From assembly GCF_002954725.1 (NCBI RefSeq), contig NZ_MSCQ01000001.1, positions 1,980,639 through 2,044,638 on the forward strand: a stretch of DNA of 64,000 nt. The letters run 5' to 3'. The translations under genes and the position numbers were made by a program. This document shows, piece by piece, positions 8,123 through 17,163 of the stretch. Every line of letters begins with the position of its first letter. Position 1 is the first letter of the stretch. The DNA is from Photobacterium phosphoreum. GTDB taxonomy: Bacteria; Pseudomonadota; Gammaproteobacteria; Enterobacterales; Vibrionaceae. Under the pieces are notes generated by a model that saw only the letters and a program-made list of their open reading frames with translations, had not been told where the DNA came from and did not search any database.

Positions 8123-8968
8123 ATGGACAATGTTTTCTTTAATTTAATTGATTCTGTATTAACTGAACGGGAAAGCTTTAACCGAATTTGGTTTGCTGAC
8201 GGTAAAACGCAGCCTCCGCAATTTAGTTACCAAGTCAATTTTCCACGACTCGAATTGGTACTTAAAGGGGAGTATGTTAACCAACTGGATGATGGTGATA
8301 ATGGTATTTGTCAAATCAGCCTAATGGCCGGTGATGCTATTTATATTCCCCCTAATAGTTGGAATCAACCGAGGTGGAATACCGAATGTTCAGTACTGAG
8401 TCTGCTGTTTGGCAAACGGCAATTAGGTTTTAGTTTAGTCAGTAAAACCAAAGACAGTCCTAAGTTTTATGATGTCCAAAAACACTCTATTCAAGCATGG
8501 ACGGGTCATGCGATAGATCCTATCTTAACGGCATTGAATATGCTTGCCACCGAGCCGCAACAGCAGCCAATGGATGAATATTTATTACAAGCATTGCTGA
8601 GCTACACTCGAAATATGCTCCATGTACCACTGCATCAATCAAAAAACCGCACCGAAGATCTCTATCAAGGAATTTGTATTTATATTCAAGAGAATTTTCA
8701 CCGTGCGATTAGCCGCGATACCATTGCCAATCGCTTTAATATTACCCCTAATCATCTGTCACGGTTATTTCGTCAACAAGGGCACATGCGATTAGCTGAT
8801 TATATTTGCTGGGTTCGCATTGAACGCGCTAAATTTATGCTACGCCAATACCCATTTCGATTAACCGAAGTAGCAAGCCGTTGTGGCTTTGTTGACGTGA
8901 ATTATTTTTGTCGAGTATTTAAAAATAAAACCGGTCGTACCCCTTCAGAATATAGAGCGGTAACGTAA
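8123..8968 (+). CDS. AraC family transcriptional regulator of the PTS/manA block
   Basis: A 281-aa protein with a cupin-like N-terminal half (AGDAIYIPPNSWNQP) and two C-terminal helix-turn-helix motifs (NRFNITPNHLSRLFRQQG and VASRCGFVDVNYFCRVFKNK, the second ending in the typical GRTPSEYR). I chose the ATG at 8123; a GTG nine bases upstream is also possible. It is divergent from manA across about 160 bp and convergent with the EIIA gene, with 4 bp between the stops, so it probably controls the flanking PTS genes. The inducer is unknown. Confidence 0.88.
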   Translation: MDNVFFNLIDSVLTERESFNRIWFADGKTQPPQFSYQVNFPRLELVLKGEYVNQLDDGDNGICQISLMAGDAIYIPPNSWNQPRWNTECSVLSLLFGKRQLGFSLVSKTKDSPKFYDVQKHSIQAWTGHAIDPILTALNMLATEPQQQPMDEYLLQALLSYTRNMLHVPLHQSKNRTEDLYQGICIYIQENFHRAISRDTIANRFNITPNHLSRLFRQQGHMRLADYICWVRIERAKFMLRQYPFRLTEVASRCGFVDVNYFCRVFKNKTGRTPSEYRAVT

Positions 8969-8972
8969 GTGA

Positions 8973-9737
8973 TTATCTCAATGCTTCAATCACTAACGCT
9001 TTAAGCTCTTGTGGCTGTTGAGCTGATGTTAATGCTGCACAAAAATCATCATTTAATAAACATTTTGAAAACTGCGCAAACGCCATGATCACCGCTTTAA
9101 GTGGCGGCTTTGGCAGTACCATCGCAATCGCACGACGAATATTACCGCGTGACGATCCCCAATCAATGGCCTGATGGTGACAGACTATCGCCATTGCAGG
9201 TTGAGTGATCATCTCATGCATAACATGCGGCAATGCAATACCGGGTCCCATCACCGTTGCTGAAATAGTCTCACGGGCTAATAATGCTTGCTGCAATGCG
9301 GGTTGTTGTTCTGAAATGATCGCTTGTTGTGCCACCAGCATTTGACTTAATTGGGCAATTGTCTCGGCTTTATTGATGCAGGAAGAACTCTGATTACTCT
9401 CACCACGATAAATACTGGTTAATGGCAAACTGATCTTAAAAGGTAGCGCGGGGGAAAATTGTGACAAAGATAGTCCGTATTGAGCAATAAAATCTGTTAA
9501 TACTAAGTTAGCTAATTCCGCATCACTGCCATTGATAATTAATTGACATAAAGCATGCGGTTTATTGGCTAATGCCAGCATTTTTAATGGCTGTGAGACA
9601 GGTGCTCGCGTCAATTGACTCACATTAAATAACTCGACCTTTGATTGAAAATAGGTGGTCAATTTTTTAAGTTGATTTAACTGATAAGCAGGCAGTCCTG
9701 CTGCACCACAATAAAAGGTGATCCGTCGCTCTAACAT
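8973..9737 (-). CDS. PTS EIIA (fructose type) with an N-terminal degenerate HPr-like domain
   Basis: A 254-aa protein. The C-terminal EIIA domain (about 110-254) has the phospho-His motif GPGIALPHVM. The N-terminal 90 residues align by pattern with HPr: FYCGAAGLPAYQLNQLKKL occupies the place of the HPr active-site segment (xxGLHxRP), and later hydrophobic spacing matches HPr through NGSDAELANLVLTDFIA. The HPr phospho-His appears to be Pro here, so this domain should not carry phosphate. It lies 69 bp downstream of the EIIB gene on the same strand, so the two probably form an operon. It may donate phosphate to EIIB or play a regulatory role. Confidence 0.82.
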   Translation of the reverse strand: MLERRITFYCGAAGLPAYQLNQLKKLTTYFQSKVELFNVSQLTRAPVSQPLKMLALANKPHALCQLIINGSDAELANLVLTDFIAQYGLSLSQFSPALPFKISLPLTSIYRGESNQSSSCINKAETIAQLSQMLVAQQAIISEQQPALQQALLARETISATVMGPGIALPHVMHEMITQPAMAIVCHHQAIDWGSSRGNIRRAIAMVLPKPPLKAVIMAFAQFSKCLLNDDFCAALTSAQQPQELKALVIEALR

Positions 9738-9806
9738 CCGTTATCCCTGTCGTGTTATGCCCTATTTTTACTTTATTTTATTAACATGAAAGTTATTCGC
9801 GTAAGC

Positions 9807-10115
9807 TTATTGGCACAATTGCTGACAACGCTCAATCACAACGGTGGCATCGACTAATACTTCTTCAATGGTAACGCAATGAATACGACTTCCCGTAAAG
9901 CGAGCCCGTTGCTCAACTTCAATATCTGAGGCAATTAAGACAATGTCTGCACGGGCAATATCTTTGGCGGTTAAAAAGTTCTCAATCCCCATCGCACCTT
10001 GGGTTTCGACTTGGATTTTAATTCCCATTTGATGGGCGGTTTTATTAAGTACATCCGCTGCCATATAAGTATGTGCTATGCCCGTTGGACAGGCAGTTAC
10101 CGCGACAATTTTCAT
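9807..10115 (-). CDS. PTS EIIB, fructose type
   Basis: A 102-aa single-domain EIIB that receives phosphate on Cys in KIVAVTACPTGIAHTYMAAD. The start at 10115 begins directly at the conserved fold; a longer reading frame reaching to 10241 would add 42 residues encoded by repeat DNA and is rejected. No EIIC gene accompanies it in this window, so the partner may be the EIIC of the EIIABC protein or a gene elsewhere. Confidence 0.88.
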   Translation of the reverse strand: MKIVAVTACPTGIAHTYMAADVLNKTAHQMGIKIQVETQGAMGIENFLTAKDIARADIVLIASDIEVEQRARFTGSRIHCVTIEEVLVDATVVIERCQQLCQ

Positions 10116-10137
10116 TTTTATCCCTAAATAAATAGTA

Positions 10138-10191
10138 GCGAGGTTTCGAGGGGCGAGGAGAAAAAGGGATGAGGAAAGAGCAGTAGCGAGA
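10138..10191. repeat. Dispersed purine-rich repeat
   Basis: GCGAGGTTTCGAGGGGCGAG followed by GATGAGGAAAGAGCAGTAGC closely matches the copy at 6413-6494. Confidence 0.6.
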
Positions 10192-10261
10192 ATAACTCTG
10201 CCTAATATGCATGTTCTATTCACCGCATACTTGAGCCTCATAGAGGCCTTTGAAACAACAA

Positions 10262-10322
10262 AAAAAATATAAAAAACGAGGAAAGTTAAGCGGTTATTAT
10301 TGGCTTCACTTTTCCTCGTTTC
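10262..10322 (-). terminator. Terminator after rluF
   Basis: On the minus strand AAACGAGGAAAAGTGAAG pairs with CTTAACTTTCCTCGTTTTTT across a 13-nt loop; the second arm ends in a T run. Confidence 0.7.
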
Positions 10323-10340
10323 TGTTTTATCTCAAGCTCT

Positions 10341-10395
10341 ACGCTCTTCCTCGAAACTCGTCCCTGCTCTTCCCTATCTTCTGCTCTGCACTCTT
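10341..10395. repeat. Dispersed repeat, pyrimidine orientation
   Basis: CTCTTCCTCGAAACTCGTCC and CTGCTCTTCCC are the complement of the repeat at 10138-10191, giving another inverted pair in the same gap. It touches the end of rluF. Confidence 0.6.
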
Positions 10396-11494
10396 ACTCT
10401 TCGCGCTTTGATTTCCACTTCTTAATACCGTTGCTCTTAGCGCCAAAACTTGGCTTGCTATCAGAGCTTGGCGCTGAAGTGTGCGCAGGACGATCATTGT
10501 TATTACGGCGAGGCGCATCAGCACGACTACCATAGCTTTCGTTATGACCATTACGATCTTCATTACGATTACGGCTACTGCGGTTAGCACCATCGGGACG
10601 ACGGTTAAAATCACCGGTACCGCTATAGGTTTTAAACTGTTTTTCAGCCGCATGGCGTTCATTGCGCGCTTCTTGTGCACGGTGATCATACAACTTCGCA
10701 TCAGTTGCTTTAGCGATCGTACGGCCTTCAGCATCGGTCATTGACGCTTCTTCAGTACCGCTTGAGTTCGAGATCAACTGCTGAATTTCATTGACTTCAG
10801 CATCGGTCAAATAACGCCATTTACCGTTAGGTAAACCATCAATAGTAATGTTCATGATACGTACGCGACGAAGTTTATACACTTCATAACCTAACGCTTC
10901 ACACATACGACGGATTTGACGGTTTAAACCTTGGGTCAATACGATACGGAATGAATAACTGGTTTCTTTAGTCACTTTACATGGCAGCGTAACAGTATCT
11001 AAAATCTCAACACCTGATGACATTTTCTCAATAAATTCAGGGGTGATCGCTTGGTCGACACGAACAACGTATTCTTTTTCATGCGAGTTACCCGCACGAA
11101 GAATTTTATTAACAATATCACCGTCATTGGTTAAGAAAATAAGACCATCAGACGGCTTATCTAAACGGCCAATTGGGAAAATACGCTTACGGTGACCAAT
11201 GAAGTCAATCACGTTGCCTTCAATATGACGCTCAGTCGTACACGTGATACCGGTTGGCTTATTAAGCGCGATATAAATTGGACGTTCTTTACTGCGTAAT
11301 GGCTTATCATCAACCAATACTTCGTCTTTATCCATTACTCGCATTCCCATTTCAGGCATAGTGCCATTAATGGTTACACGTCCCTGATCAATCAGCTTGT
11401 CCGCCTCACGGCGTGAGCAATAGCCAGTATCACTGATAAATTTATTAAGTCGAACCCCTTTCGGGCTCTGCTGTTCAGTAGAATTTTGTGACAT
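10394..11494 (-). CDS. rluF: 23S rRNA pseudouridine(2604) synthase RluF
   Basis: A 366-aa protein with an S4 RNA-binding domain (about 15-60: RLNKFISDTGYCSRREADKL) and an RsuA/RluB/E/F-type pseudouridine synthase domain (about 70-245). The catalytic Asp lies in IFPIGRLDKPSDGLIFLTND; the C-terminal signature is GLNRQIRRMCEALGYEV. The sequence follows E. coli RluF closely. The last ~110 residues are polar, Arg/Asn/Ser-rich and probably disordered, and vary in this family. The enzyme modifies U2604 of 23S rRNA. The gene stands alone with its own terminator. Confidence 0.93.
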   Translation of the reverse strand: MSQNSTEQQSPKGVRLNKFISDTGYCSRREADKLIDQGRVTINGTMPEMGMRVMDKDEVLVDDKPLRSKERPIYIALNKPTGITCTTERHIEGNVIDFIGHRKRIFPIGRLDKPSDGLIFLTNDGDIVNKILRAGNSHEKEYVVRVDQAITPEFIEKMSSGVEILDTVTLPCKVTKETSYSFRIVLTQGLNRQIRRMCEALGYEVYKLRRVRIMNITIDGLPNGKWRYLTDAEVNEIQQLISNSSGTEEASMTDAEGRTIAKATDAKLYDHRAQEARNERHAAEKQFKTYSGTGDFNRRPDGANRSSRNRNEDRNGHNESYGSRADAPRRNNNDRPAHTSAPSSDSKPSFGAKSNGIKKWKSKREE

Positions 11495-11721
11495 GTTTTT
11501 CTTCTATAAAGGGCTTTAGGTCGATCAGGGTAATAAACCACTTAACTGTAGTTTAGTTACTCGATAGTTGTTATGAGGGGAAGTTTAACTGATTGTCGAA
11601 TAAAGAGGTAGTTTTGATGCAAAGACAGTAAGACAAACAGCAAAGGGTATCCACGTTCTGACATCGAATAATTATCGACATCCACAACATGTTACCCTCG
11701 CCCTTCGTTTCTTAAATAACC

Positions 11722-14700
11722 TTACTTCGGTAAATCACCATGGTTAATACGGCCAATATAATCATGCTGCAATTCTTTTTCTAACTGCGCTTCAATATAG
11801 CCTGGCGATTTAGTTTTCGCTGACAACAAACGGTACATCGCAGGGATCACCAATAATGTAACAACTGTGGCAAATGCCATTCCAAAGAACACTACCGTAC
11901 CGACTGATATACGACTTTCAGCACCTGCACCTGTGGATAAAATCAACGGTAACGCACCAAATAAGGTCGTGAAAGCTGTCATTAAAATTGGTCGTAAACG
12001 ACGTACTGAGGCATCAACGATCGCTTGTTCAAACTCAACACCTTTATCACGCAATTGGTTAGCAAATTCAACGATCAAAATACCGTTCTTGGTTACCATG
12101 CCAATCAACATGATCATCCCGATTTGACTATAGATATTAAGCCCTTGTCCCATTATCCATAATCCAGCCAAGCCACCAAAAATACCCATAGGAACGGTTA
12201 GCATTACCACCAGCGGGTTAATAAAGCTTTCAAATTGCGCCGCTAACACTAAATAAGCGACCAATAACGCCAATCCAAATACCACTGCGATACTACTTTG
12301 GTTATCACGGAAATCTTGTGATTCACCCGCATAGTTGACCGAAATATCAGACGGCAGCGTATCTATTGCTTGTTGATCAAGAAAATCAAGCGCATCACCT
12401 AAGGTATAACCATCAGAAAGGCTCGCGGTTAAGGTTATCGATTTCTGCTTTTGGTGATGACTTAACTTTTGTGCTGATGCCACTTCATCAATAGAAGCCA
12501 CAGTATCAAGAGTGACCAGCTTGCCATTTTTCGCCCGTAAATAAATCTGACTTAAATCGGTTGAGCTATTGAAACTATTTTCATCTCCACGAAGATAAAC
12601 ATCATACTCTTCACCACGATCAACGAAGGTTGTTTCACTGCGTCCACCAAGCATCACTTCCAATGTTTCAGCAATCTCTGTTACAGGGATCCCCAATTCA
12701 GCAGCACGCTCACGATTAACATTCACCAATAGCTCTGGGGTGGTTTCTGCATAATCTAAATCAGCGCCTTCCATTAATGGACTGTCTTCAGCGATATGCT
12801 TGAGCTTAGTCGCCCATTTAAACAGCTCTTGGTAATCGGCACCGCCTAATACAAATTGAACAGGTTCAGAAGATCCGCCACGGAAACCAGGCATCATTGG
12901 CATCACTCGCACATCAGGAATCCCCGATAATGTTTTGCTGATCATCCCCAATGCTTGTTGCGCGCTCACAGTACGATCATTCCAATCTTCTAATTGCATG
13001 ATCACAAAGCCGGTTTGATCTCCAGCACGACCACCAAAGGCAGGTGATTGGATACTGACTGATTTCAGCACTCCTTTACCAAGTAACGGTAATAAGCGCG
13101 CTTCAACTTGATCCATGTTGCCGATCATGCGGTTATAACTGGTGCCTTCTGCACCTTTCACAAACGCAAATAACACCCCACGATCTTCTTGTGGCGCCAG
13201 TTGAGCAGGGATCACGGTCATTAATCCAGCACTGGCAGCAATACAGCCCAAAACCACGATCGGTGCTACAAAGCGTTTTTTCACCGCAGTCGTCACAATA
13301 CGGCGGTAACCATTTTCTAATTTATCAAATTGACGATTAACCCACAGATTAAACCGATTCGGCTTCACATTTGCTTTGAGTAATTTGCTACACATAACAG
13401 GCGTTAGCGTTAATGCGATAAGAGATGAGAAGATCACCGACATTGCCAGTAATACTGAGAATTCAGTAAATAAACGCCCTACCATCCCTTCCATAAAAGA
13501 TATCGGTAAGAACACCATCACCAATACCGCAGTAGTCGCGATTACGGCAAAACCTACTTCTCGAGTGCCTTTATAAGCCGCTAATAACGGTGATTCTCCA
13601 CGCTGTAAATGGTGGAAAACGTTTTCGACCACCACAATCGCATCATCGACCACTAATCCAATCGCCAAAATTAACGCCATCAAGGTTAATAAGTTAATTG
13701 AAAAGCCAAAGAAATAAGCGGTAATAAATGCCGAAATTAATGACACTGGTACAGTAACTGCGGGAATCAACGTCGCACGTACTTGACCAATAAAGATATA
13801 CAGCACCAAAATCACCAACGCACCCGTCACTAACAAGGTGTTATAAACCTCATTAATAGAGCGTTCGATAAAAATCGTTGCATCATAATCAAGTGTTAGC
13901 GATGCACCTTGAGGTAAAAACTTTTGCATCTTGGTAACTTCAGCCCGTACCTCTTTCGCAACATCTAACGGGTTGGCATCTGACATAGTCACTATGCCTA
14001 AACTTAAATTAACCGCACCATTACTTTTAAAGGTCGAATTTTCGTTTTCAGCACCAATCGTAACGTCAGCGACATCTTTGAGATAAATTGGCGTTCCAGC
14101 GTCTGTTTTGTGAATCACCAAATATTTAAAATCATCAACCGTTTTATAGAGCCGTGCAGTACGCACTGACATCACAGTTTGATCGTTACGGACCTCACCA
14201 CCGGGTAATTCGACGTTTTCATCTTTAAGTGCGTTAACGATATCTTTAGTGGTGATCCCACGTCCCGCCATTAATACAGGTTGTAATTTTATATACATTA
14301 CCTTGTACAAACCGCCACTGAGACTTACTGAACTGACACCATTTAAAAGACTAAAACGATCTTCTAATACCCGCTGCGCGTAATCGGTTAGCTGAGTACG
14401 ATCCATTTCAGATGACGATAAATTAATGTAAATCGCTGGCTCACCTGAACCGTTATCTTTCGATACAATCGGATCATTAGCATCATCAGGCAGACGACGT
14501 TGCGCACGGGCAACGGCATCACGAATATCACTCACCCCTTCAGTCAGATCCCAGTCCATATTGAACTCAACCGTGATCCGCGACATGCCATTACGGGTAA
14601 TCGACGTAATATTTTCTATTCCGCTAATCCCTGACAATTCATCTTCTATCGGCGTGGTAACTTGGCTTTCCATTACGGTTGCCGATGTGCCGTCATAGGT

Positions 14701-14847
14701 TGTCATGATGGTAACAACGGGACTTTCTACATCCGGCATTTCACGTACGGCGAGTTTAGAAAAAGAGACAATACCAAACACACACAACAGTAAACTTAAT
14801 ACGATAGCAACCACTGGTCGCTTTACTGAAATATCCGATAACCACAT
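11722..14847 (-). CDS. RND efflux pump inner-membrane transporter (HAE-1 type)
   Basis: A 1041-aa AcrB/MexF-type proton-driven exporter. An N-terminal helix, a large periplasmic loop, a block of helices containing the conserved ILAIGLVVDDAIVVVENV (proton-relay Asp pair), a second periplasmic loop and the final helical bundle occur in the usual order. It overlaps the upstream adaptor gene by one base (TAATG), so both are translated from one transcript. No outer-membrane factor gene is adjacent, so a TolC encoded elsewhere is likely. Substrates cannot be predicted. Confidence 0.93.
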   Translation of the reverse strand: MWLSDISVKRPVVAIVLSLLLCVFGIVSFSKLAVREMPDVESPVVTIMTTYDGTSATVMESQVTTPIEDELSGISGIENITSITRNGMSRITVEFNMDWDLTEGVSDIRDAVARAQRRLPDDANDPIVSKDNGSGEPAIYINLSSSEMDRTQLTDYAQRVLEDRFSLLNGVSSVSLSGGLYKVMYIKLQPVLMAGRGITTKDIVNALKDENVELPGGEVRNDQTVMSVRTARLYKTVDDFKYLVIHKTDAGTPIYLKDVADVTIGAENENSTFKSNGAVNLSLGIVTMSDANPLDVAKEVRAEVTKMQKFLPQGASLTLDYDATIFIERSINEVYNTLLVTGALVILVLYIFIGQVRATLIPAVTVPVSLISAFITAYFFGFSINLLTLMALILAIGLVVDDAIVVVENVFHHLQRGESPLLAAYKGTREVGFAVIATTAVLVMVFLPISFMEGMVGRLFTEFSVLLAMSVIFSSLIALTLTPVMCSKLLKANVKPNRFNLWVNRQFDKLENGYRRIVTTAVKKRFVAPIVVLGCIAASAGLMTVIPAQLAPQEDRGVLFAFVKGAEGTSYNRMIGNMDQVEARLLPLLGKGVLKSVSIQSPAFGGRAGDQTGFVIMQLEDWNDRTVSAQQALGMISKTLSGIPDVRVMPMMPGFRGGSSEPVQFVLGGADYQELFKWATKLKHIAEDSPLMEGADLDYAETTPELLVNVNRERAAELGIPVTEIAETLEVMLGGRSETTFVDRGEEYDVYLRGDENSFNSSTDLSQIYLRAKNGKLVTLDTVASIDEVASAQKLSHHQKQKSITLTASLSDGYTLGDALDFLDQQAIDTLPSDISVNYAGESQDFRDNQSSIAVVFGLALLVAYLVLAAQFESFINPLVVMLTVPMGIFGGLAGLWIMGQGLNIYSQIGMIMLIGMVTKNGILIVEFANQLRDKGVEFEQAIVDASVRRLRPILMTAFTTLFGALPLILSTGAGAESRISVGTVVFFGMAFATVVTLLVIPAMYRLLSAKTKSPGYIEAQLEKELQHDYIGRINHGDLPK

Positions 14848-15935
14848 TAGCTCACCACTCCAGTAGCAGGGGTAATGTCTTTAACCGTAATGTCTTTAAT
14901 GGTAATACCATCACGCATATTAACTAAGCCTTGTACAACAATACGTTCGCCAGTTTTGATGCCTTTTTTAATGACGACGTTATTATCAATTCGCTCACCA
15001 AGCTCAACCAAAGTGCGGTGTACTTTTTGCTTATTATCAACAACATACACATAACGTTTAGTACCCGAATATTCTAAGGCTTGAACGGGGATAATCGCTT
15101 GTTGTTGCGGAATAAAATCAATATCTGTCGCCAGTAGCATTCCCGGCTTTAGGGCGTGATCGCTATTTTCAAAGACTACTCGAACTTTAATATTTAATGA
15201 GTCAGGTTGAACACGTGAGTCAATGGCTTGAATTTTACCAACGAAAGCACGATCGCCCCATGCTTGGCTTTTAGCTGTAACGTTAATTCCGACCTTTAAA
15301 GAAGAGATATATTGCTCTGGTACTTCAATATCCAGACGCATAGAAGAAAGATCATCAAAATTAAACAACTCGCTACCCGCCGCAGTCATATGCCCAGGGC
15401 TAAAATCATATAATCCGATAGTGCCATTAAAAGGGGCGCGAATAGCGTGATCGTTAAGGTTAGCTAATGCTGCTTTTAAACGTGCATTGGCAATGCTAAC
15501 ACTGGCCGCTTGAGCATCAATTTCTGTTTTAGTGATGGCACCACGAACAAGCAACCGCTGAAATTCAGTTAATTTACGTTGTTCATCATTACGATATGCT
15601 AAGGCTTCATCGTAAGCAGCGGCCGCTTTATCGTCATCAAGTTGGATTAATAATTGTCCTTTGGTAACGGTTGTATTAACGGGAACAGCAATCATTTTTA
15701 TTTTTGCGGATACTTCTGCTGCCACATTAACTGCCTGCTCGGCATTTAATTTCCCCACCAATGATAACGATTGAGCAACTGCTACTGAAGCAACCTCACC
15801 TGTTGTAACAGCAACAACTCGCTGCGATCGCTCTGGCTGTGATTTATTTTGCGCAGCGTGTGACGTTCCTTGAAAGTAAAAGTAACTACCTGATAATACT
15901 GCGGCGACTAATACTGCTACGGCCATTTTTTTCAT
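14847..15935 (-). CDS. RND efflux periplasmic adaptor (membrane fusion protein)
   Basis: A 362-aa HlyD/AcrA-type adaptor: an N-terminal membrane anchor (VAVLVAAVLSGSYFYF), a lipoyl-like hairpin domain (NVAAEVSAKIKMIAVPVNTT), a short alpha-hairpin (residues ~100-140), the returning lipoyl half (HAIRAPFNGTIGLYDFSPG) and beta-barrel and membrane-proximal domains. It links the RND pump to an outer-membrane channel across the periplasm. It is first in the two-gene operon. Confidence 0.92.
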   Translation of the reverse strand: MKKMAVAVLVAAVLSGSYFYFQGTSHAAQNKSQPERSQRVVAVTTGEVASVAVAQSLSLVGKLNAEQAVNVAAEVSAKIKMIAVPVNTTVTKGQLLIQLDDDKAAAAYDEALAYRNDEQRKLTEFQRLLVRGAITKTEIDAQAASVSIANARLKAALANLNDHAIRAPFNGTIGLYDFSPGHMTAAGSELFNFDDLSSMRLDIEVPEQYISSLKVGINVTAKSQAWGDRAFVGKIQAIDSRVQPDSLNIKVRVVFENSDHALKPGMLLATDIDFIPQQQAIIPVQALEYSGTKRYVYVVDNKQKVHRTLVELGERIDNNVVIKKGIKTGERIVVQGLVNMRDGITIKDITVKDITPATGVVS

Positions 15936-16073
15936 TAGTTAAACCATTATAAAAATCCTAACCGAATAATATCTGAACTAAGGGGGGAATAACGTCAAGA
16001 AATGTAAAGTTAAGCAAAAAATCGCTTACTGATGAAAAATCAAGCAACTACTCAATGATAATGATAAAAAAGG

Positions 16074-16101
16074 TTTACAGCGCTGAAATGTTTGTTATTA
16101 T
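16074..16101 (+). promoter_or_regulatory. Promoter of the tRNA-Tyr array
   Basis: TTTACA at 16074 and TATTAT at 16096 are separated by 16 bp, followed by the GC-rich stretch CCGCCCCGC just before the first tRNA. A GC-rich discriminator is typical of stringently controlled stable-RNA promoters. Confidence 0.65.
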
Positions 16102-16116
16102 CCGCCCCGCACTTGT

Positions 16117-16201
16117 GGTGGGGTTCCCGAGTGGCCAAAGGGAGCAGATTGTAAATCTGCCGGCACTGCCTTCGAAGGTTCGAATCCTTCCCCCACCACC
16201 A
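16117..16201 (+). tRNA. tRNA-Tyr (GUA), copy 1
   Basis: 85 nt with encoded CCA; anticodon GTA at 16151-16153, a class II long variable arm, and T-arm GGTTCGAATCC. The acceptor pair is GGTGGGG/CCCCACC, while the five following copies have GGTGGGA/TCCCACC, a compensated change. Confidence 0.97.
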
Positions 16202-16315
16202 TCAATTTTGAGAAGTTGTTTTTATAACAGCTTTTCGGTAGTTAAAGTGGCCTTTAATTACCCTAGCAACGAATAACTATTGCAACTCAAAATAGAGTAG
16301 CAAGCAACATCCCGT

Positions 16316-16400
16316 GGTGGGATTCCCGAGTGGCCAAAGGGAGCAGATTGTAAATCTGCCGGCACTGCCTTCGAAGGTTCGAATCCTTCTCCCACCACCA
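16316..16400 (+). tRNA. tRNA-Tyr (GUA), copy 2
   Basis: 85 nt with encoded CCA and anticodon GTA; acceptor GGTGGGA/TCCCACC. Separated from copy 1 by 114 bp, the longest spacer in the array. Confidence 0.97.
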
Positions 16401-16472
16401 TCATTTTGAAAAGTTGTTTTAATGACTTTTCGATAATTAAAGTGCGCTTTAATTATCACAGCAATATCCCGT

Positions 16473-16557
16473 GGTGGGATTCCCGAGTGGCCAAAGGGAG
16501 CAGATTGTAAATCTGCCGGCACTGCCTTCGAAGGTTCGAATCCTTCTCCCACCACCA
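16473..16557 (+). tRNA. tRNA-Tyr (GUA), copy 3
   Basis: Same sequence as copy 2. The spacers around it share an AT-rich core (TTTTGAAAAGTTGTTTTAAT and relatives), showing that gene and spacer were duplicated together. Confidence 0.97.
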
Positions 16558-16629
16558 TCATTTTGAAGAGTTGTTTTAATGACTTTTCGGTAATTAAAGT
16601 GGCCTTTAATTATCATAGCAACATCCCGT

Positions 16630-16714
16630 GGTGGGATTCCCGAGTGGCCAAAGGGAGCAGATTGTAAATCTGCCGGCACTGCCTTCGAAGGTTCGAATCC
16701 TTCTCCCACCACCA
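16630..16714 (+). tRNA. tRNA-Tyr (GUA), copy 4
   Basis: Same sequence as copy 2, with a 72-bp spacer before it. Confidence 0.97.
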
Positions 16715-16786
16715 TCATTTTGAAAAGTTGTTTATAACAATTTTTCGGTTATTGAAGTGGCCTTTAATAACCTAGCAACATCCCGT

Positions 16787-16871
16787 GGTGGGATTCCCGA
16801 GTGGCCAAAGGGAGCAGATTGTAAATCTGCCGGCACTGCCTTCGAAGGTTCGAATCCTTCTCCCACCACCA
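16787..16871 (+). tRNA. tRNA-Tyr (GUA), copy 5
   Basis: Same sequence as copy 2, with a 72-bp spacer before it; copies 3-5 repeat on an exact 157-bp period. Confidence 0.97.
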
Positions 16872-16944
16872 TCATTTTGAAAAGTTGTTTATAACAACCT
16901 TTCGGTAATTAAAGTGCGCTTTAATTATCACAGCAACATCCTGT

Positions 16945-17029
16945 GGTGGGATTCCCGAGTGGCCAAAGGGAGCAGATTGTAAATCTGCCGGCACTGCCTT
17001 CGAAGGTTCGAATCCTTCTCCCACCACCA
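16945..17029 (+). tRNA. tRNA-Tyr (GUA), copy 6
   Basis: Last copy of the array, same sequence as copy 2; followed within 10 bp by the array terminator. Confidence 0.97.
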
Positions 17030-17037
17030 TCATTCAG

Positions 17038-17062
17038 CCAGTTGCTTAGCAGCTGGGTTTTT
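17038..17062 (+). terminator. Terminator of the tRNA-Tyr array
   Basis: CCAGTTGC-tta-GCAGCTGG followed by a T run; eight paired positions including one G-T. Confidence 0.85.
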
Positions 17063-17163
17063 CATATCTAAAACAATCTACTTCAACACGATCAACAAAG
17101 CAGACGCCTTTACCCTATATGTGCAATACTGCATAAAGTTCTCTGGCTTATATATGGATCGTT

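Larger units (their letters stand above)
10116..10393. other. Gap between EIIB and rluF: two repeat copies and a terminator, no gene
   Basis: Holds a purine-orientation repeat (10138-10191), the minus-strand terminator of rluF (10262-10322), and a pyrimidine-orientation repeat (10341-10395) that reaches the rluF stop codon. Confidence 0.7.

Noticed and set aside
10116..10241. 42-residue N-terminal extension of EIIB
   Set aside because: Encoded mostly by the dispersed repeat; the conserved EIIB fold starts at the internal ATG.
10339..10734. 131-aa minus-strand ORF in the rluF tail
   Set aside because: Alternative frame of the low-complexity RluF C-terminus.
16055..16276. Plus-strand 73-aa ORF over the first tRNA-Tyr
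   Set aside because: Overlaps the promoter and the whole tRNA gene; no SD or protein-like features.
16277..16718. Long minus-strand ORFs of 89-94 aa across the tRNA-Tyr genes
   Set aside because: They read through repeated tRNA sequence on the opposite strand; the repeat period makes open frames by chance.
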